The notes: a model not told the origin generated them from the letters alone. Counted from the stretch's first letter, positions 22,602 to 33,862 are shown. The stretch is 64,000 nt of DNA from Nothophaeocryptopus gaeumannii (GCA_031771865.1 JASISA010000027.1:1674001-1738000), one strand, 5' to 3'. Translations and numbers: made by a program.

Positions 22602-25134
22602 CACACGTTCTTTCCTCCTCAGTCAAGCAGACTGCCGATGATGCTGCTGAGGCAGAAAGTTAAAATTTCCTCACAGGAAGGAAGATTATGCCTGTTCCTG
22701 GCAATGTCAAGTCAAGTGAATGACTCTCACACATCACAACTCTTTCTTTCGACGACTTTCGTGAATGCTTTGTACAACATGAGGTTGAAGATGAAAAGAA
22801 GAACAAAGACATGATTCATGGTTAGTTGAGCACCGCGCCACAGGCGCTCTTTCTCCGCCCAAGGATCGACGAACGACGCGAGAAGCGTGCCGCACTGCCG
22901 GCGCAAATGAAAGCTTGGTCCAGCCAATGCAACCTGGAGTGCATCGGACGAAATTCGGTTCTAGCGTACGGCTACGCCTTCTTCTACCAGCGACATCTGC
23001 ATCCAAAGGTCAGCATCTCGACTTCACCTGTTCTACACTTTCTCAACAAGATACCTATGGTCCGCACAAGCTCCATACACCCTATGACATACGAGGAGTT
23101 GGCCACGGGGATTGAAATGATGGAAAATGAGAGAAATTCTTGCCGCTTTCGCGTCCGTCCTAGACTCGGACGCGAAGCATTCGCCATCCTGCGACGTCTT
23201 GAGTACGCCTTAAAACCGAGATTTCGGACCGAGATCTTTAGAACGCACATGGCTTGCCTTGAGATGCGTCTGGCGTACGTAAAATCGCGATCCTTCTGGG
23301 GAAGAGCTTTGGGGATCCTGGAAGGAGCTGGTGTCTTGTGACACAGGAGCTTGCTGGTTTGTCCGTCGATGTTCATCGCGTGCGAGTTGGAGCGAGTACA
23401 TCTGGAGAGGTATTTCTCGGAGACCATCTTGTTCTGTGCATGGATGTTTGCTTCCGCTATACTGCCACTAGGACGTTTCTGGAGATATTTGCTTCTGGAA
23501 ATTTCGAATGACAGATGCCATTGACACTGTCTGAATGGACCTTCTCATGTTCCCAGTGAAGCTCTTGGATATCAAAGGCCCGCTTGCCAGTTTGACCGCC
23601 ACCTGGACTGTTTCCGGGTACTGCTTGAAGCCTGGATGTTGTACGTACCAGCTGGCAGCTTCCAAAGGCCACGTACGTACGTATCATTCAGCAAGGCGAG
23701 CAAGACATCTGCTGCGACCCGGCGAGAACGACGCGTGAGCGAGCGCCCTGCCAAAAGGTAAGTGAGGCTATGTGTCTGTCATTGCCTGATATCCTTAGTA
23801 GGAAGGCTTGACCGCTCGAGAGTTACCCTTCCAACGACACGCTCAGTGCATATGGAGGCAGTAACTACTGGCTCTGAAAGTAGCATCTTCTCGCAGAACC
23901 TGGACTCGGTGGATCGCCGAATCGTCCCAAACACTTTGCTGAATTCCTCCGTGACTCAGAGCGACCTCAAGAAGCGAAGAAACACCTGCCTTGTTGGCAT
24001 ACGACACCAATACGTCAAGCTCCATAAGGGTTCTGACTTGGCAACGGATTCTAATCCGCTGGAGAACTCAACGGATGTCAAAGCCTCTCGTAAATCGCGT
24101 TGAGTCGGAAACAAAGTGGATCCTGACAGTCGAGGTCAACAGTCAAGCGAAAACACGCAGACGACGGGGTTCCCCCCTCCTACGAGCACCGTCCGGAACG
24201 ATAGCAGAATAGCAGCTGCCAGTAAACGCCAGAGACGCGAACCTAAGAAGCGGCCTTGCCGCAATCTGGGCCTTTCCTCCAGAGACTGAAGACCTCTTAT
24301 CTTTGGCCGGGGACTAGACTTCAGCAGGGGCATCCGGTGCATCCAGTTGGACTTTCAGCTTGAGGGCATCGGCAAGATCGAGTACTGACAGCGCGAGTTA
24401 TTTATCCGAATCTATTGGGGCGGGTATCACTCGACGTAGCACAAAGAGATTTTCACTCAGCCGCATGAAATAGCAAGTATAGCGGTCAGTCAAGACTGCG
24501 GCACAGCATTACAGAGCGCCAGCACAGTCAAGCTATCGGCGAACTGTCTACAATCTGTTGTGAGACCCGAGACGGCTTGTCGACCCATGCTCTCGCTTAT
24601 GGACTCCTTCGCCAAGGACCGGGTTCACAATTTCAGCTTACCGACTCTCGCCATGTTCGCATTACAGGGAAGTTTTCGGCCCACACGGTCCACTACTCCC
24701 CATCGAGACCCCAGAAAGCATCACGTGGAGTATGCAACTACATGGGCGCCGTTGACGATGCCACGCGACGCCGCCGTTGCTTGCGGGGCTTCTCGCATGT
24801 TCGTGTACCCCAAGCCAATCCTTGATAACTGCCAAGTGGATCTTCATCAATTTCCAAGACCGCTTATGCATGTTGAGTCTTGATTCACGTGCGCAGATAA
24901 TGTCTCGGAAGGAAGTCCATTGCTATCTGAAGGCAAGAGAACGAAAGCCAAGGCCGTGCCGTCTTCGACGATGGAGGTGTCAACGAAGGAAACCATGGCA
25001 CGAGAAAGCATCGGAATGCAGCGACTGCTTGCCAAGTGGAAGAGGCTCAATGGTGGATATTTCAATGCCACCATGGACGATGCCGTCGATACGTGAGGTC
25101 TTTACCAACGACCTGCGGGCCAAAAGAGGCATGA
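22602..25134. other. Gene-poor stretch with degraded coding traces
   Basis: This 2.5 kb interval has no complete gene that I can support. A plus-strand frame with an ATG at 23058 runs to a TGA at 23339-23341 and continues in the same frame to about 23525. It is protein-like but unrecognised. Around 24898-25098 an open segment encodes about 65 residues (with QRLLAKWKRLNGGYF) and stops with no partner exon. The stretch ends at the truncated transporter. Confidence 0.4.
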
Positions 25135-26204
25135 ACCCTCGAAAACTGTCCCGTCGAAGCTCGTGGTCTCATGTCCGGTATCCTCCAACAAGGCTACTCC
25201 TTCGGCTACGTCTGCGCCGCCTGCGCAAACCTAGGCGTTGGTGGATCGACCGAAAGCTGGAAGACGGTCTTCTGGATCGCAGCAGGCCTCAGCATAGGCG
25301 TAGGACTCATTCGCGTTGCCTTCCCAGAAAGCAAACAATTCCGTGAACGTAAAGCGGCGGGACATAAAGGAGCTGCCCCGGTTGTGTTTTGGGCGGAGAC
25401 GAAGAAGATGTTGGGTCAAGAATGTGCGTACCCTCTCACCCTTTCCCCTTCTCCCCTTCCTCGCTGACTTGACCTTTTCCTCTTCCAGGGCGCATGTGCA
25501 TCTACTGCATAATCCTCATGACCTGGTTCAACTACTACAGCCACACCTCCCAAGACAGCTACACAACCTTCATGCGCACGCAAAAAGAAATGAAAAACCA
25601 CGACGCCTCCATTGCTTCCATTCTCATGAAAACAGGCGCCTGTGTAGGCGGAACAATCATAGGCTACCTGTCGCAATTCATCGGTCGAAGACGCGCAATG
25701 GTCGTCTCAGCACTCATCAGCGCCCTGCTCATTCCAGCGTGGATCCTACCTAACTCTTTGGGTGGCTTGTCAGCCAGTGGATTCATGATCCAATTCTTCG
25801 TACAAGGAGCATGGGGTGTGATTCCTATCCACCTGAACGAACTCTCACCACCGGCTTTCCGCTCGTCGTTTCCGGGAATCACATATCAGCTGGGAAACAT
25901 GATTTCCTCGCCATCGGCGCAGATCGTGAACGCCATAGCCGAAAGCCACCTAATCAGAGGCGCAGATGGAGAGCGCGTGCCATCTTACGGACCGACGATG
26001 GGCGTTGCTACAGCTATCATCGCTATTGGCATTGCTGTGACTGCCGCCCTTGGGCCGGAGAAGAGAGGGAGTCACTTCGCGAATGCTGTTATCGGCGGGG
26101 AGTCGACTGCTGTTGAGCACAAGCTGGCCGATATAGAAGGACATGTGGAGAAGGGGCCTGCTGATGACAAGGTTGAGATCGTGGAGACTCCCGAGAAGAA
26201 GTGA
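25135..26204 (+). pseudogene. 5'-truncated Jen-type carboxylate (lactate/pyruvate) transporter of the MFS
   Basis: From 25135 the frame begins in mid-family, with TLENCPVEARGLMSGILQQGY. This is the conserved loop before helix 5 of fungal lactate/carboxylate permeases (Jen1 type). Exons 25135-25423 and 25489-26204 (intron 25424-25488, GTGCGT...TTCCAG) encode the C-terminal half with about seven helices and the FIGRRRAMVVSA loop. The in-frame codon immediately upstream is TGA (25132-25134), and I find no N-terminal half in the preceding 2.5 kb. A complete relative has about 500 residues, whereas this keeps about 335. An internal ATG at 25171 exists, but a half-length transporter is unlikely to work. 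It could be a truncation or a gene with remote exons. Confidence 0.65.
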
Positions 26205-26670
26205 CGAGAATAACGACCTTACGAGGATAGCAGAGTTGACGTTCTTCAACATACGTAGCCAACTGAGTATGTCAGTCATGAGAGTTGAGACCGAGCTCAG
26301 TATCGCACTTGGCGAACTCTGACGAAGCTTGCTTCCAAGCCTCAGTATAATACCGGAGACGTTTCGTTGAGATAGACTGTTCATGTCGCCTTACAAAAGC
26401 TGGGTACAACCCAATGCCGGCTACTCGCGATGGGGTCTTTTGACAAAAGTAAGACTTGATTCAACACAACGCTCACACTTCATTCTCTTGCATCTCCTTG
26501 TGCGAGCCCTTGGCGACAGCTTATCCACCACGCAGGTTCAGAGTAGAAAAACGAGTCCCAATTGCAACACCTCGGAGTGGATCCGGCGGTTCGACAGTAC
26601 CATCGAGCTCCCGCTGACGATAGCGTGCAGCAACGACCGACGTTGGTACTCGAGACTGGGTAGAGGATGT
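26205..26670. other. Convergent 3' region
   Basis: These 466 bp lie between the truncated transporter and the beta-tubulin stop codon. They form the 3' flank of beta-tubulin, and no gene is seen. Confidence 0.4.
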
Positions 26671-28294
26671 CTACTCCTCGCCCTCGAGAGGCGCCTCCTC
26701 ATCGTACTCCTCCTCAGCATCGGAGACGGACGCCTCCTGGTACTGCTGGTACTCGGAGACCAAGTCGTTCATGTTGGACTCAGCCTCGGTGAACTCCATC
26801 TCGTCCATACCCTCACCAGTGTACCAATGCAGGAAAGCCTTGCGCCTGAACATGGCAGTGAACTGGTCACCGACACGCTTGAAGAGCTCCTGGATGGAAG
26901 TGCTGTTGCCGACGAAGGTCGACGACATCTTGAGGCCGCGTGGTGGGATGGAGCAGAGCGCGGTCTGGACATTGTTTGGAATCCACTCAACAAAGTAGGC
27001 AGTGTTCTTGTTCTGCACGTTGCGGATCTGGTCCTCAACCTCCTTCATGGAGACCTTACCGCGGTAGATAGCCGAGCAAGTAAGGTAGCGGCCGTTGCGG
27101 AAGTCCGAGGCGGCCATCATGTTCTTGGGGTCGAAGATTTGCTGGGTAAGCTCAGGAACGGTGACGGCGCGGAAGGAGTGTGCACCGCGGCTGGTGAGAG
27201 GAGCGAATCCGACCATGAAGAAGTGCAGACGTGGGAATGGCACCATGTTCACTGCGAGCTTGCGAAGATCGCTGTTGAGCTGACCTGGGAAACGCAAGCA
27301 AGTGGTGACACCAGACATGACGGCGGAGACGAGGTGGTTCAAGTCGCCGTAGGATGGGTTGTTGAGCTTGAGTGTGCGCATGCAGATGTCGTAGAGCGCC
27401 TCGTTGTCGATACAGAAGGTCTCGTCGGAGTTCTCGACAAGCTGGTGCACGGAGAGGGTGGCGTTGTATGGCTCAACAACGGTGTCGGAGACCTTTGGAG
27501 ATGGCATGACGGAGAAGGTAGCCATCATGCGGTCTGGGAACTCCTCACGGATCTTGGAAATGAGGAGCGTACCCATACCGGCACCAGTACCACCACCGAG
27601 CGAGTGGGTGATCTGGAAACCCTGAAGGCAGTCACAGCCCTCAGCCTCGCGGCGGACGACATCGAGGACCTGGTCGACAAGCTCAGCACCCTCAGTGTAG
27701 TGACCCTTGGCCCAGTTGTTTCCAGCACCCGACTGGCCGAAAACGAAGTTGTCTGGGCGGAAGAGCTGTCCGAATGGGCCAGCACGGACGGCGTCCATGG
27801 TACCTGGCTCCAAGTCGACGAGGACGGCACGTGGCACATACTTGTTGCCGGACGCCTATATCGCAAGTCAGTATCCTCACTGCCATTGCCTGCTGTGGAA
27901 AGAGCGGTGTCGCACCTCGTTGAAGTAGACGTTCATGCGCTCGAGCTGGAGATCAGACGTGCCATTGTACCTGCACCATGTCAGTATCGCAATCTTCAAG
28001 CTCTTTTGGATTGTGCTACTCACACGCCGGCACCGTCGAGGCCATGTTCGCCGGAGATGGTCTGCCAGAATGCAGCACCTATTTGGTTGCCCTTGTCACT
28101 GTCAATGCCTGCTCTTCACACGTCGATTGGTCGCGTCTATACGTACACACTGGCCGGTTTGGAGGTGGACCTGCAAGCATTTCACTGTCAGCACAAGTTC
28201 TCGTGTGTATTATCGTCGTCGACGCGTGCCCCGCGCGGTGATGGCATCAGGGGCGGTGTGGACAGGGACAGAGCGAACGTACGATCTCACGCAT
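26671..28294 (-). CDS. TUB2: Beta-tubulin
   Basis: Five exons at 28283-28294, 28147-28170, 28024-28091, 27916-27970 and 26671-27855 give 447 residues, the standard length. The first exon encodes only MREI. Visible marks are the autoregulatory MREI start, QCGNQIGAAFW, the GTP-binding tubulin signature GGGTGAGMG, the PFPRLHFFMVGFAPL region and the acidic C-terminal tail. It polymerises with alpha-tubulin into microtubules. Residues 167, 198 and 200, sites of classical benzimidazole resistance, read Phe, Glu and Phe, the sensitive state. Four introns clustered at the 5' end match the usual ascomycete layout. A very long antisense frame covers the gene and is a codon-bias artefact. Confidence 0.99.
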
Positions 28295-28645
28295 TCCGGG
28301 TATTTTGGCGGTGTTGTGGGGGGTGTTGGTTTGGTGAGGTTGGGGAGCTCCGCGCTTATAATGGTCTCGTGGTGCCGATAGTATTGGCGTTTCGGGAAGA
28401 ACGTCTGCCTGGTTCTGTTGACAGGAAGAAAGGAAGGTCCTAAACGCCAGAGGCGAGCGGTGTTTATCGCGGAACAACCCGTAGTGCGCCGTGGCAGCTG
28501 CGACCAATGAACGCGTCTGATCAGGAAGTCCCGCCTCTGGCGTCGACCAGGCCAGGGTCTGCCACTCGATCCTTCTTCACTTTCACGGCTGTGGAGCTCC
28601 CGACTCACTTGACCTGCCGTCCACGAGGAGAGGGCACCCATCGGT
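28295..28645. promoter_or_regulatory. Divergent intergenic region, beta-tubulin / mitochondrial membrane protein
   Basis: These 351 bp must hold both promoters. One ACGCGT occurs at 28510-28515. It may be chance. Confidence 0.4.
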
Positions 28646-29508
28646 ATGGTCTCACTACGGCTAGCCGTGCCTGGAGCAGGCTTCCAGCTCCATTCTAGAC
28701 AAGCACAGCGGCTCAGAATACGACCGACGTGGTTGCAGCCAGTCCGATATGCCTCAGACGAACCTACTCCTCCCAAGCCTCGAGTACTGGAGAAGCCAGA
28801 CAAGTTCCGCCCACCGTCGCATCCATCTCGCATACGCAGCAAGACCCGATATACCTATGGCCCGGATCTTACGCAGCAGCAGAAGACGAGACGGTATCCC
28901 CACATGATGCCTCCAGAGGGGACCTTCATGCACTGGTTCCTTACCAACAGAACGATCCATCTGTGGATATCTCTGGTACAGTCATCATGGGAACATGGAA
29001 GTTGGGCATCACATTGATCAAGATACAGGGCATTCTTCTTTCTCTTGTAGTTGGAATCTGGCTAAATGACTTCCTCCACAACACGCCTTACCTCGATATG
29101 CTTCCTCCAAATTCGATGTTCTTCTCCCACCCCATCGCATGCATCGGACGCTGGATCGAAGTATATGATCTGCATGTCGCGTACGTAAGCGCACAGACAG
29201 CAGAGCGAAGGAAGCGCAAGGTGGACGATGTGGCGAAGAGAAGCGAGTATAGGAAGGCGCATGGCCTGGACCAAAACGAAGGCAGTTTTGGCGGCTGGAC
29301 GGCAAAGAGCGACGAGGAGAGCAAAGGTCCTGCACTCCGAGAGAACGAGGCGGAGCTTGCGACGCAGCCAGGCCCGGAGACCTCCATGGACCTCGCGCAG
29401 GGAACAGCTCAGAACATCGTCGGTCAAGCTAGCGGGAGCGAAGAGACATACGTCGACTTCGAGGGCAAGAAGCAACCCCTGAAGAAGAAATGGTTCGGGA
29501 TATGGTGA
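28646..29508 (+). CDS. Predicted mitochondrial membrane protein
   Basis: Exons 28646-28975 and 29029-29508 (53 bp intron) give 269 residues. The N-terminus is basic and lacks acids (LRLAVPGAGFQLHSRQAQRL), as in a mitochondrial presequence. Residues about 105-128 form one membrane helix that is only continuous after splicing (LWISLGILLSLVVGIWLNDF). A charged helical region with a basic patch (ERRKRKVDDVAKRSEYRKAHG), an acidic low-complexity segment and a C-terminal KKKWFGIW follow. I do not recognise the family. Location in the inner or outer mitochondrial membrane is an inference from the presequence and helix. Confidence 0.65.
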
Positions 29509-30043
29509 TGAAAGGCACATTGGAGCAGAATGGCCATTCTGAACTACCACGTAGCTTCGCAAGTCCAAAAGCTGCCGTCTGGAAGCCGCCTCACGCACAC
29601 GTCGAAGGAGAACGACTCTGCCAATTCGTCGCATGGGACCTTGGAAGCTGGTCAAAGAGTCCCGCCAACAGGTCCGCGGTCGGAAGAAAGGACCTGACTT
29701 GGCAGCAAGGCACCCCTTGATGCCATACAACCAAAGCGCCGCTAAACAGAGCGCAAGCAGAGGTGTCTTGGCCGATTCCTGAGCGAAGCCACGGCGCAAC
29801 GCTGTTTTCAGTCGAACAGTTGCCAGGAACCATCTCCAACCTCGAGCAGGCGACAGGGCCCAATGAGTCATAAAAGCAATGCGGAGGAACGTTTCTTGCG
29901 CATGCGACCTTTGCGCAACGTGAAAGTGAAATCTAGAAGCAATGACTGCTCTCAAACTACGATACATTTGTCGACGAGATACTGTACAGCAATACAGCAA
30001 CATACTGTTAAATTCCACCCACCCAGCTGCCAATCCACGCCCT
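29509..30043. other. Convergent intergenic region
   Basis: These 535 bp lie between two convergent genes. A 372-codon minus-strand frame passing through here is basic, low in complexity and unlike any family, and was rejected. Confidence 0.4.
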
Positions 30044-30325
30044 CTACTTCTTCTTCTCCGGCTCCCCTTTCTTCGCCTTGTTCTTATTATCACCCGTATC
30101 CTTATAATCTCCTCCCTCAGCTTCATACCTCTTCGACAACTCCGCGGCTTTCCATGCTGACCAGCTGCCCTTTCCACCACCTAGTCACACTCATCAGTCA
30201 GCTTAAAAACACCTCTCATAGGGCCAAGGTTCTAAGGTAAGCGTACCTTTCTCCTCGTTCTTAACCTCCTCCTTGATCTTCTCCCTCAACTCGGGATCTG
30301 TGGGCTCGCCTTTCGAGGAGACCAT
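30044..30325 (-). CDS. Small conserved fungal protein (71 residues)
   Basis: Exons 30247-30325 and 30044-30180, joined across a 66 bp intron (GTACGC...GACTAG), give 71 residues. The protein is highly charged: a helix beginning SKGEPTDPELREKIKEEVK, a GGGKGSWSAWKAAELSKRYE centre and a lysine-rich tail (KAKKGEPEKKK). From memory, short proteins of this pattern (a TDPELREK-type start and a GGGKGxWSAWKA centre) are widespread in filamentous ascomycetes without an assigned function. The sequence shows no membrane helix or signal. Without splicing, the C-terminal half is lost. Confidence 0.72.
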
Positions 30326-30824
30326 CTTGACTTGTGTGCGGGTGAGTGTAGTAGGAGTAGCAGCGTATGAAATGGGCGCGGATGTCGGAGCAAGTTCTAG
30401 CGCTTTGAGATAAAGTTGGATAACGGTTCGGGGTTGATAGATGTGTGGGTGGTGAAGATGGGGGAGCATGTGTCGTCCTGGAGTGAGAACGAAATGATGG
30501 ATATGGGGAATTTTTTGTTCAATGGCTCTATGTGCAGCAATGTAATGCTTGCACTACGTATGCGGCTCACAATGCTGTGTGCAAAAAGTCATGACGTTAT
30601 GTTGATGGAGGTGATCTGAGGAGGACAAAGAAGGGTTCACGGTCCCCACGGACGAGATCTATAGATCGGAGGTTTTGCTGCAGTTACCCGCGGCTTTCTC
30701 AAGAACCAGATTGTGACGAAAGCTCTCAATACTGTACAAGTATATCTCAACCCATCGTGACCATCTACAGGTATACAATACGTGGTACACATTGATGAGC
30801 AGCACTCGGAGAGCAGACGCGCTC
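30326..30824. other. Intergenic region without a gene
   Basis: These 499 bp lie upstream of the small conserved gene and downstream of the DNA glycosylase gene. Nothing codable was seen. Confidence 0.4.
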
Positions 30825-32176
30825 TCAATTGCTCTTATTTCGACTCGACCTCCTCGATCCAAGCGTAGCAGGTTTCGTCTCCTTCTTGAGAACTGCTTTT
30901 GTCTTCGGTCCTGCTTTTGATGTTTTCGCCTTCTTCGCAGGCTTGACATCCTCTTCCTCTTCTTCAGCATCGCCATTGATTTCGTAAGATTTCTGTTCCT
31001 TGACCGTCTTCCCATCAACTTCAGTCTTGACCTTTCTGCCACGCTTTTGTTCTGGCTCGTCGTCTCCATTGACTTCAGATTTCGTCGTAGTCTTCTTCCC
31101 GCGTTCCTTCTTTGCGGGCATTACGTCTTCCTCCTCCTCGTCTTCATCTTCGTCTTTAGCCTTCGACTTGCGTTTGCGCCCCTTAGCAGGCTTCTCTGCT
31201 TCTTCCCCTGATTCCACGTCACCCGCCACTGCTGCCGTCTTCTTCTGCGCTGATGGTACGATCGCAGATGTGCGCCCGCCAACCGTGATGTGTGTGATTT
31301 TCTCGCCATTTGGTAGCTTGTTCTCAGAACCTTTCTTGCCCTTGTCCCATCGATATTTCATGAGCCAGTCTTCAGGGAACTTAGAGCTGTCGGCTAACAA
31401 ATCGCAAGCGGTTGTGCATACACCGATCAATGAATCGTGCAGCCGTGTGATCTGTTCATCATCAAACGTGTTGCTGTACTGTTCAGGATGTAGCTTTGCC
31501 TGATAGAGAACTTCGTCTGCAACCCAGTTGCCAACACCAGATATGTTGGCTTGATCTAGTAGAAGCGCTTTCACGGGGACCCTCTTCTTTCTCAGCAACG
31601 TTGAGAGCCACTCCACTGTAACAGTCTTCGTGTCAATAACAGGGTCAGGGCCATTCTCTTTCAGAGGACTCTCGTTTCGAATGTTGTCCGCTTCGCATTC
31701 TACGAGGCGTATTCTCGCCAGTCGTCTCGCGTCCACAAATGCGACTTCTACAGCTTCTCTGTCTCCTTCAGCTTCGCATTTGATCAACCATTTAATGTAT
31801 TTCGGCGGCCACTCTTCTTCTTTCTTCTTATCTTCCACACCCTGCTTATAGTATCCTGAATCTTCTGTGTTGAACTTGATCCACCCTGTCATTCCCAGAT
31901 GCATGACTGAGTGTGGAGGTGAGTCCAATGTTACGTAGAAGTATTTCCCTTGTCTCCCGACTCCTGTGACTTTCTTCCCTGCCAAGGCTTTGGAGAACTC
32001 GGAAGATGACGTGCCGACTTTGCCGTAGACAATCGTATCTTCGAAGCCTTCGCATGTTTTGATTGTGCGGTTGACCAGGTGTTTCTTGAGGTAATGCACA
32101 ACGCGTGCGACTTCGCCGATCTGGGAGAAGTCAGGATGGATATCGATGGACACTTGGAGTTTCTAACCTCAGGCAT
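30825..32176 (-). CDS. Formamidopyrimidine-DNA glycosylase (Fpg/MutM family)
   Basis: A 9-nt first exon (32168-32176, encoding MPE) and a second exon (30825-32120), with a 47 bp intron (GTTAGA...CTCCCAG), give 434 residues. After removal of Met, the Pro and Glu at the N-terminus are the catalytic residues of the family. Also seen are the lysine in GRQGKYFYV, the H2TH region LLLDQANISGVGNWVADE, and a zincless finger GGRTSAIVPSAQKK as in plant and fungal members. A long Lys/Glu-rich tail of about 150 residues follows and is probably nuclear-targeting and DNA-binding. It removes oxidised purines and cuts the abasic site. Starting at the internal ATG at 32153 would give a protein without the catalytic Pro, so the spliced start is strongly preferred. 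Confidence 0.93.
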
Positions 32177-32674
32177 GGCGATGTCTGTTGCCTTTGGAGC
32201 TTCAATTGATCAGGTCGTATATTTTGTCAGTTGCGCTTGATGAAGCATGGAATATTGTACAACGAGTTCAACAGCAACAGTATTGTCATCGACGTCAAGG
32301 CAGCTCCAGCCGGGGCGACGCGACTCGCTTGCAAGCGCGTTGACCCATGTCGGAGCCGAGGCCAAAACTCAATCGGCGCTCCCACCCACCTTGATGTTCG
32401 CAGTTCCAACCTCATCTTCTCTTTCTCCATCACCACCAAGACGTATCAGGAAGGGTCACACGGCCATTAGTTGCCTATAGACGCCCTATACACGCCATGA
32501 CCCAAAACATGACTAGCAGCGACGGCATTGAAGGGCGGAGTTCGACGCCGGCATTGCGGCAGCTGCCCGGGCGGCGAGATAAGCCTTTGTTGGCGCGGTG
32601 AGAGCTAAGTATCTACCATTCAGCTTTCTTCCCTTTCTCTCTCCCTCAAAACGTCAGCTGGACTGAAAGGCGCA
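32177..32674. promoter_or_regulatory. Divergent intergenic region, Fpg / agmatinase
   Basis: These 498 bp separate divergent starts. A pyrimidine-rich run lies at about 32620-32650 just before the agmatinase ATG. No named site was identified. Confidence 0.4.
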
Positions 32675-33862
32675 ATGAAGAAGCCATTGGTGACGTTGTC
32701 GACTCTGGTGAGCTTGGCCCTTGCCCACGCAGGCCACGACCATGAGGAAGACCGACAACAGCCATTCGTGGGTTGGACAAAGGACGATCTGGATGCGAAA
32801 TGGGGTACCGATTGGGGTTTCTCTGGAATCTCGACGTTCGCACATCTCGATCATATCAGATGTCTTCAGCATCCTGAGGAAGAATACGATATCGCGATCC
32901 TTGGAGCGCCGTTCGATACGGCAGTGTCATATCGACCCGGGGCCCGTTTTGGCCCACGAGCGATAAGAGCAGCTTCTGCACGACAGACTGCCTTCCGAGG
33001 CTTCAATCCGCGAGCGAATCTGAACCCATACCAGAGCTGGGCCAAGATCATTGATTGCGGAGACATCCCGATCTCTCCATTTGACAATGCTCTGGCGTTG
33101 AAACAGATGAGCGAAGCTTTCACGAACTTGGCACACAGCAAAGCAACTGCGAAGAGTGCCAAGTCTGACATCAAGTATAGGCAAACGCCGAAGCTTATAA
33201 CCCTTGGAGGAGATCATTCGATTGCTCTTCCCACGCTGCGGGCGTTGAACAGCATATACGGAAACGTCGCGGTGGTCCATTTCGATGCTCATCTTGATAC
33301 CTGGCATCCTGCAAAATATCCGTCAGCCTGGTTTGACAAGGAGGACCCAGCCCAGCAGTCCTTCTTTACCCACGGGACCATGTTCTGGCTCGCCCACAAC
33401 GAAAGCTTGATTGCAGAGAAGAAGTCAGTGCACGCTGGCCTGCGTACACGACTATCGAACATCGGAGACAACGAAGATGACGACGCTCAAGGATGGAGCC
33501 GGATCGCGTGCGACGATATCGATGAGCTGGGCTTCGCGGGCGTGGCCAAGAAGATTGTAGAACATGTGGGAACAGAGACGCCTGTGTATCTGTCGATCGA
33601 TATTGATGTGATTGATCCAGGGCTGGCTCCTGGCACTGGTACTCCAGAACCTGGTGGATGGACGACAAGAGAGTTGATCCGCGTGCTGCGTGGCATCGAA
33701 GGGCTCAATGTTGTTGGAGCGGACATTGTTGAAGTTGCGCCGGCATATGATGGAACTGGAGAGGCCACTGCTTTAGCAGCTGCGCAGGTCGCATTTGAGG
33801 TCTTGACGAGCATGATCAAGAGAGGCTTGTCGGAAGATGGCAAAGGACACGATGAGCTGTGA
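32675..33862 (+). CDS. Secreted agmatinase/arginase-family ureohydrolase
   Basis: A single exon gives 395 residues. The first 17 residues (KKPLVTLSTLVSLALAHA) form a signal peptide, followed by a His-rich stretch (GHDHEED). The binuclear manganese motifs of ureohydrolases are complete: GGDHSIALPTLRA, VVHFDAHLDTW and SIDIDVIDPGLAPGTGTPEPGG. Conserved GAPFDTAVSYRPGARFGP and the ADIVEVAPAYDGTGEATA end place it with the agmatinase-type branch rather than true arginases. It would hydrolyse agmatine or a related guanidino compound to urea and an amine, outside the cell or in the secretory path. Substrate choice cannot be proved from sequence. Confidence 0.92.
   Translation: MKKPLVTLSTLVSLALAHAGHDHEEDRQQPFVGWTKDDLDAKWGTDWGFSGISTFAHLDHIRCLQHPEEEYDIAILGAPFDTAVSYRPGARFGPRAIRAASARQTAFRGFNPRANLNPYQSWAKIIDCGDIPISPFDNALALKQMSEAFTNLAHSKATAKSAKSDIKYRQTPKLITLGGDHSIALPTLRALNSIYGNVAVVHFDAHLDTWHPAKYPSAWFDKEDPAQQSFFTHGTMFWLAHNESLIAEKKSVHAGLRTRLSNIGDNEDDDAQGWSRIACDDIDELGFAGVAKKIVEHVGTETPVYLSIDIDVIDPGLAPGTGTPEPGGWTTRELIRVLRGIEGLNVVGADIVEVAPAYDGTGEATALAAAQVAFEVLTSMIKRGLSEDGKGHDEL

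Noticed and set aside
23676..23690. ACGT tandem run
   Set aside because: Too short to be a meaningful repeat or site.
26383..28443. 686-codon plus-strand frame over beta-tubulin
   Set aside because: It is exactly antisense to a certain gene. The composition (Val/Leu/Glu/His-rich) follows from codon bias on the other strand, and it resembles no protein.
29062..30180. 372-codon minus-strand frame
   Set aside because: Arg-rich and low in complexity. It overlaps exon 2 of two supported genes in other frames.
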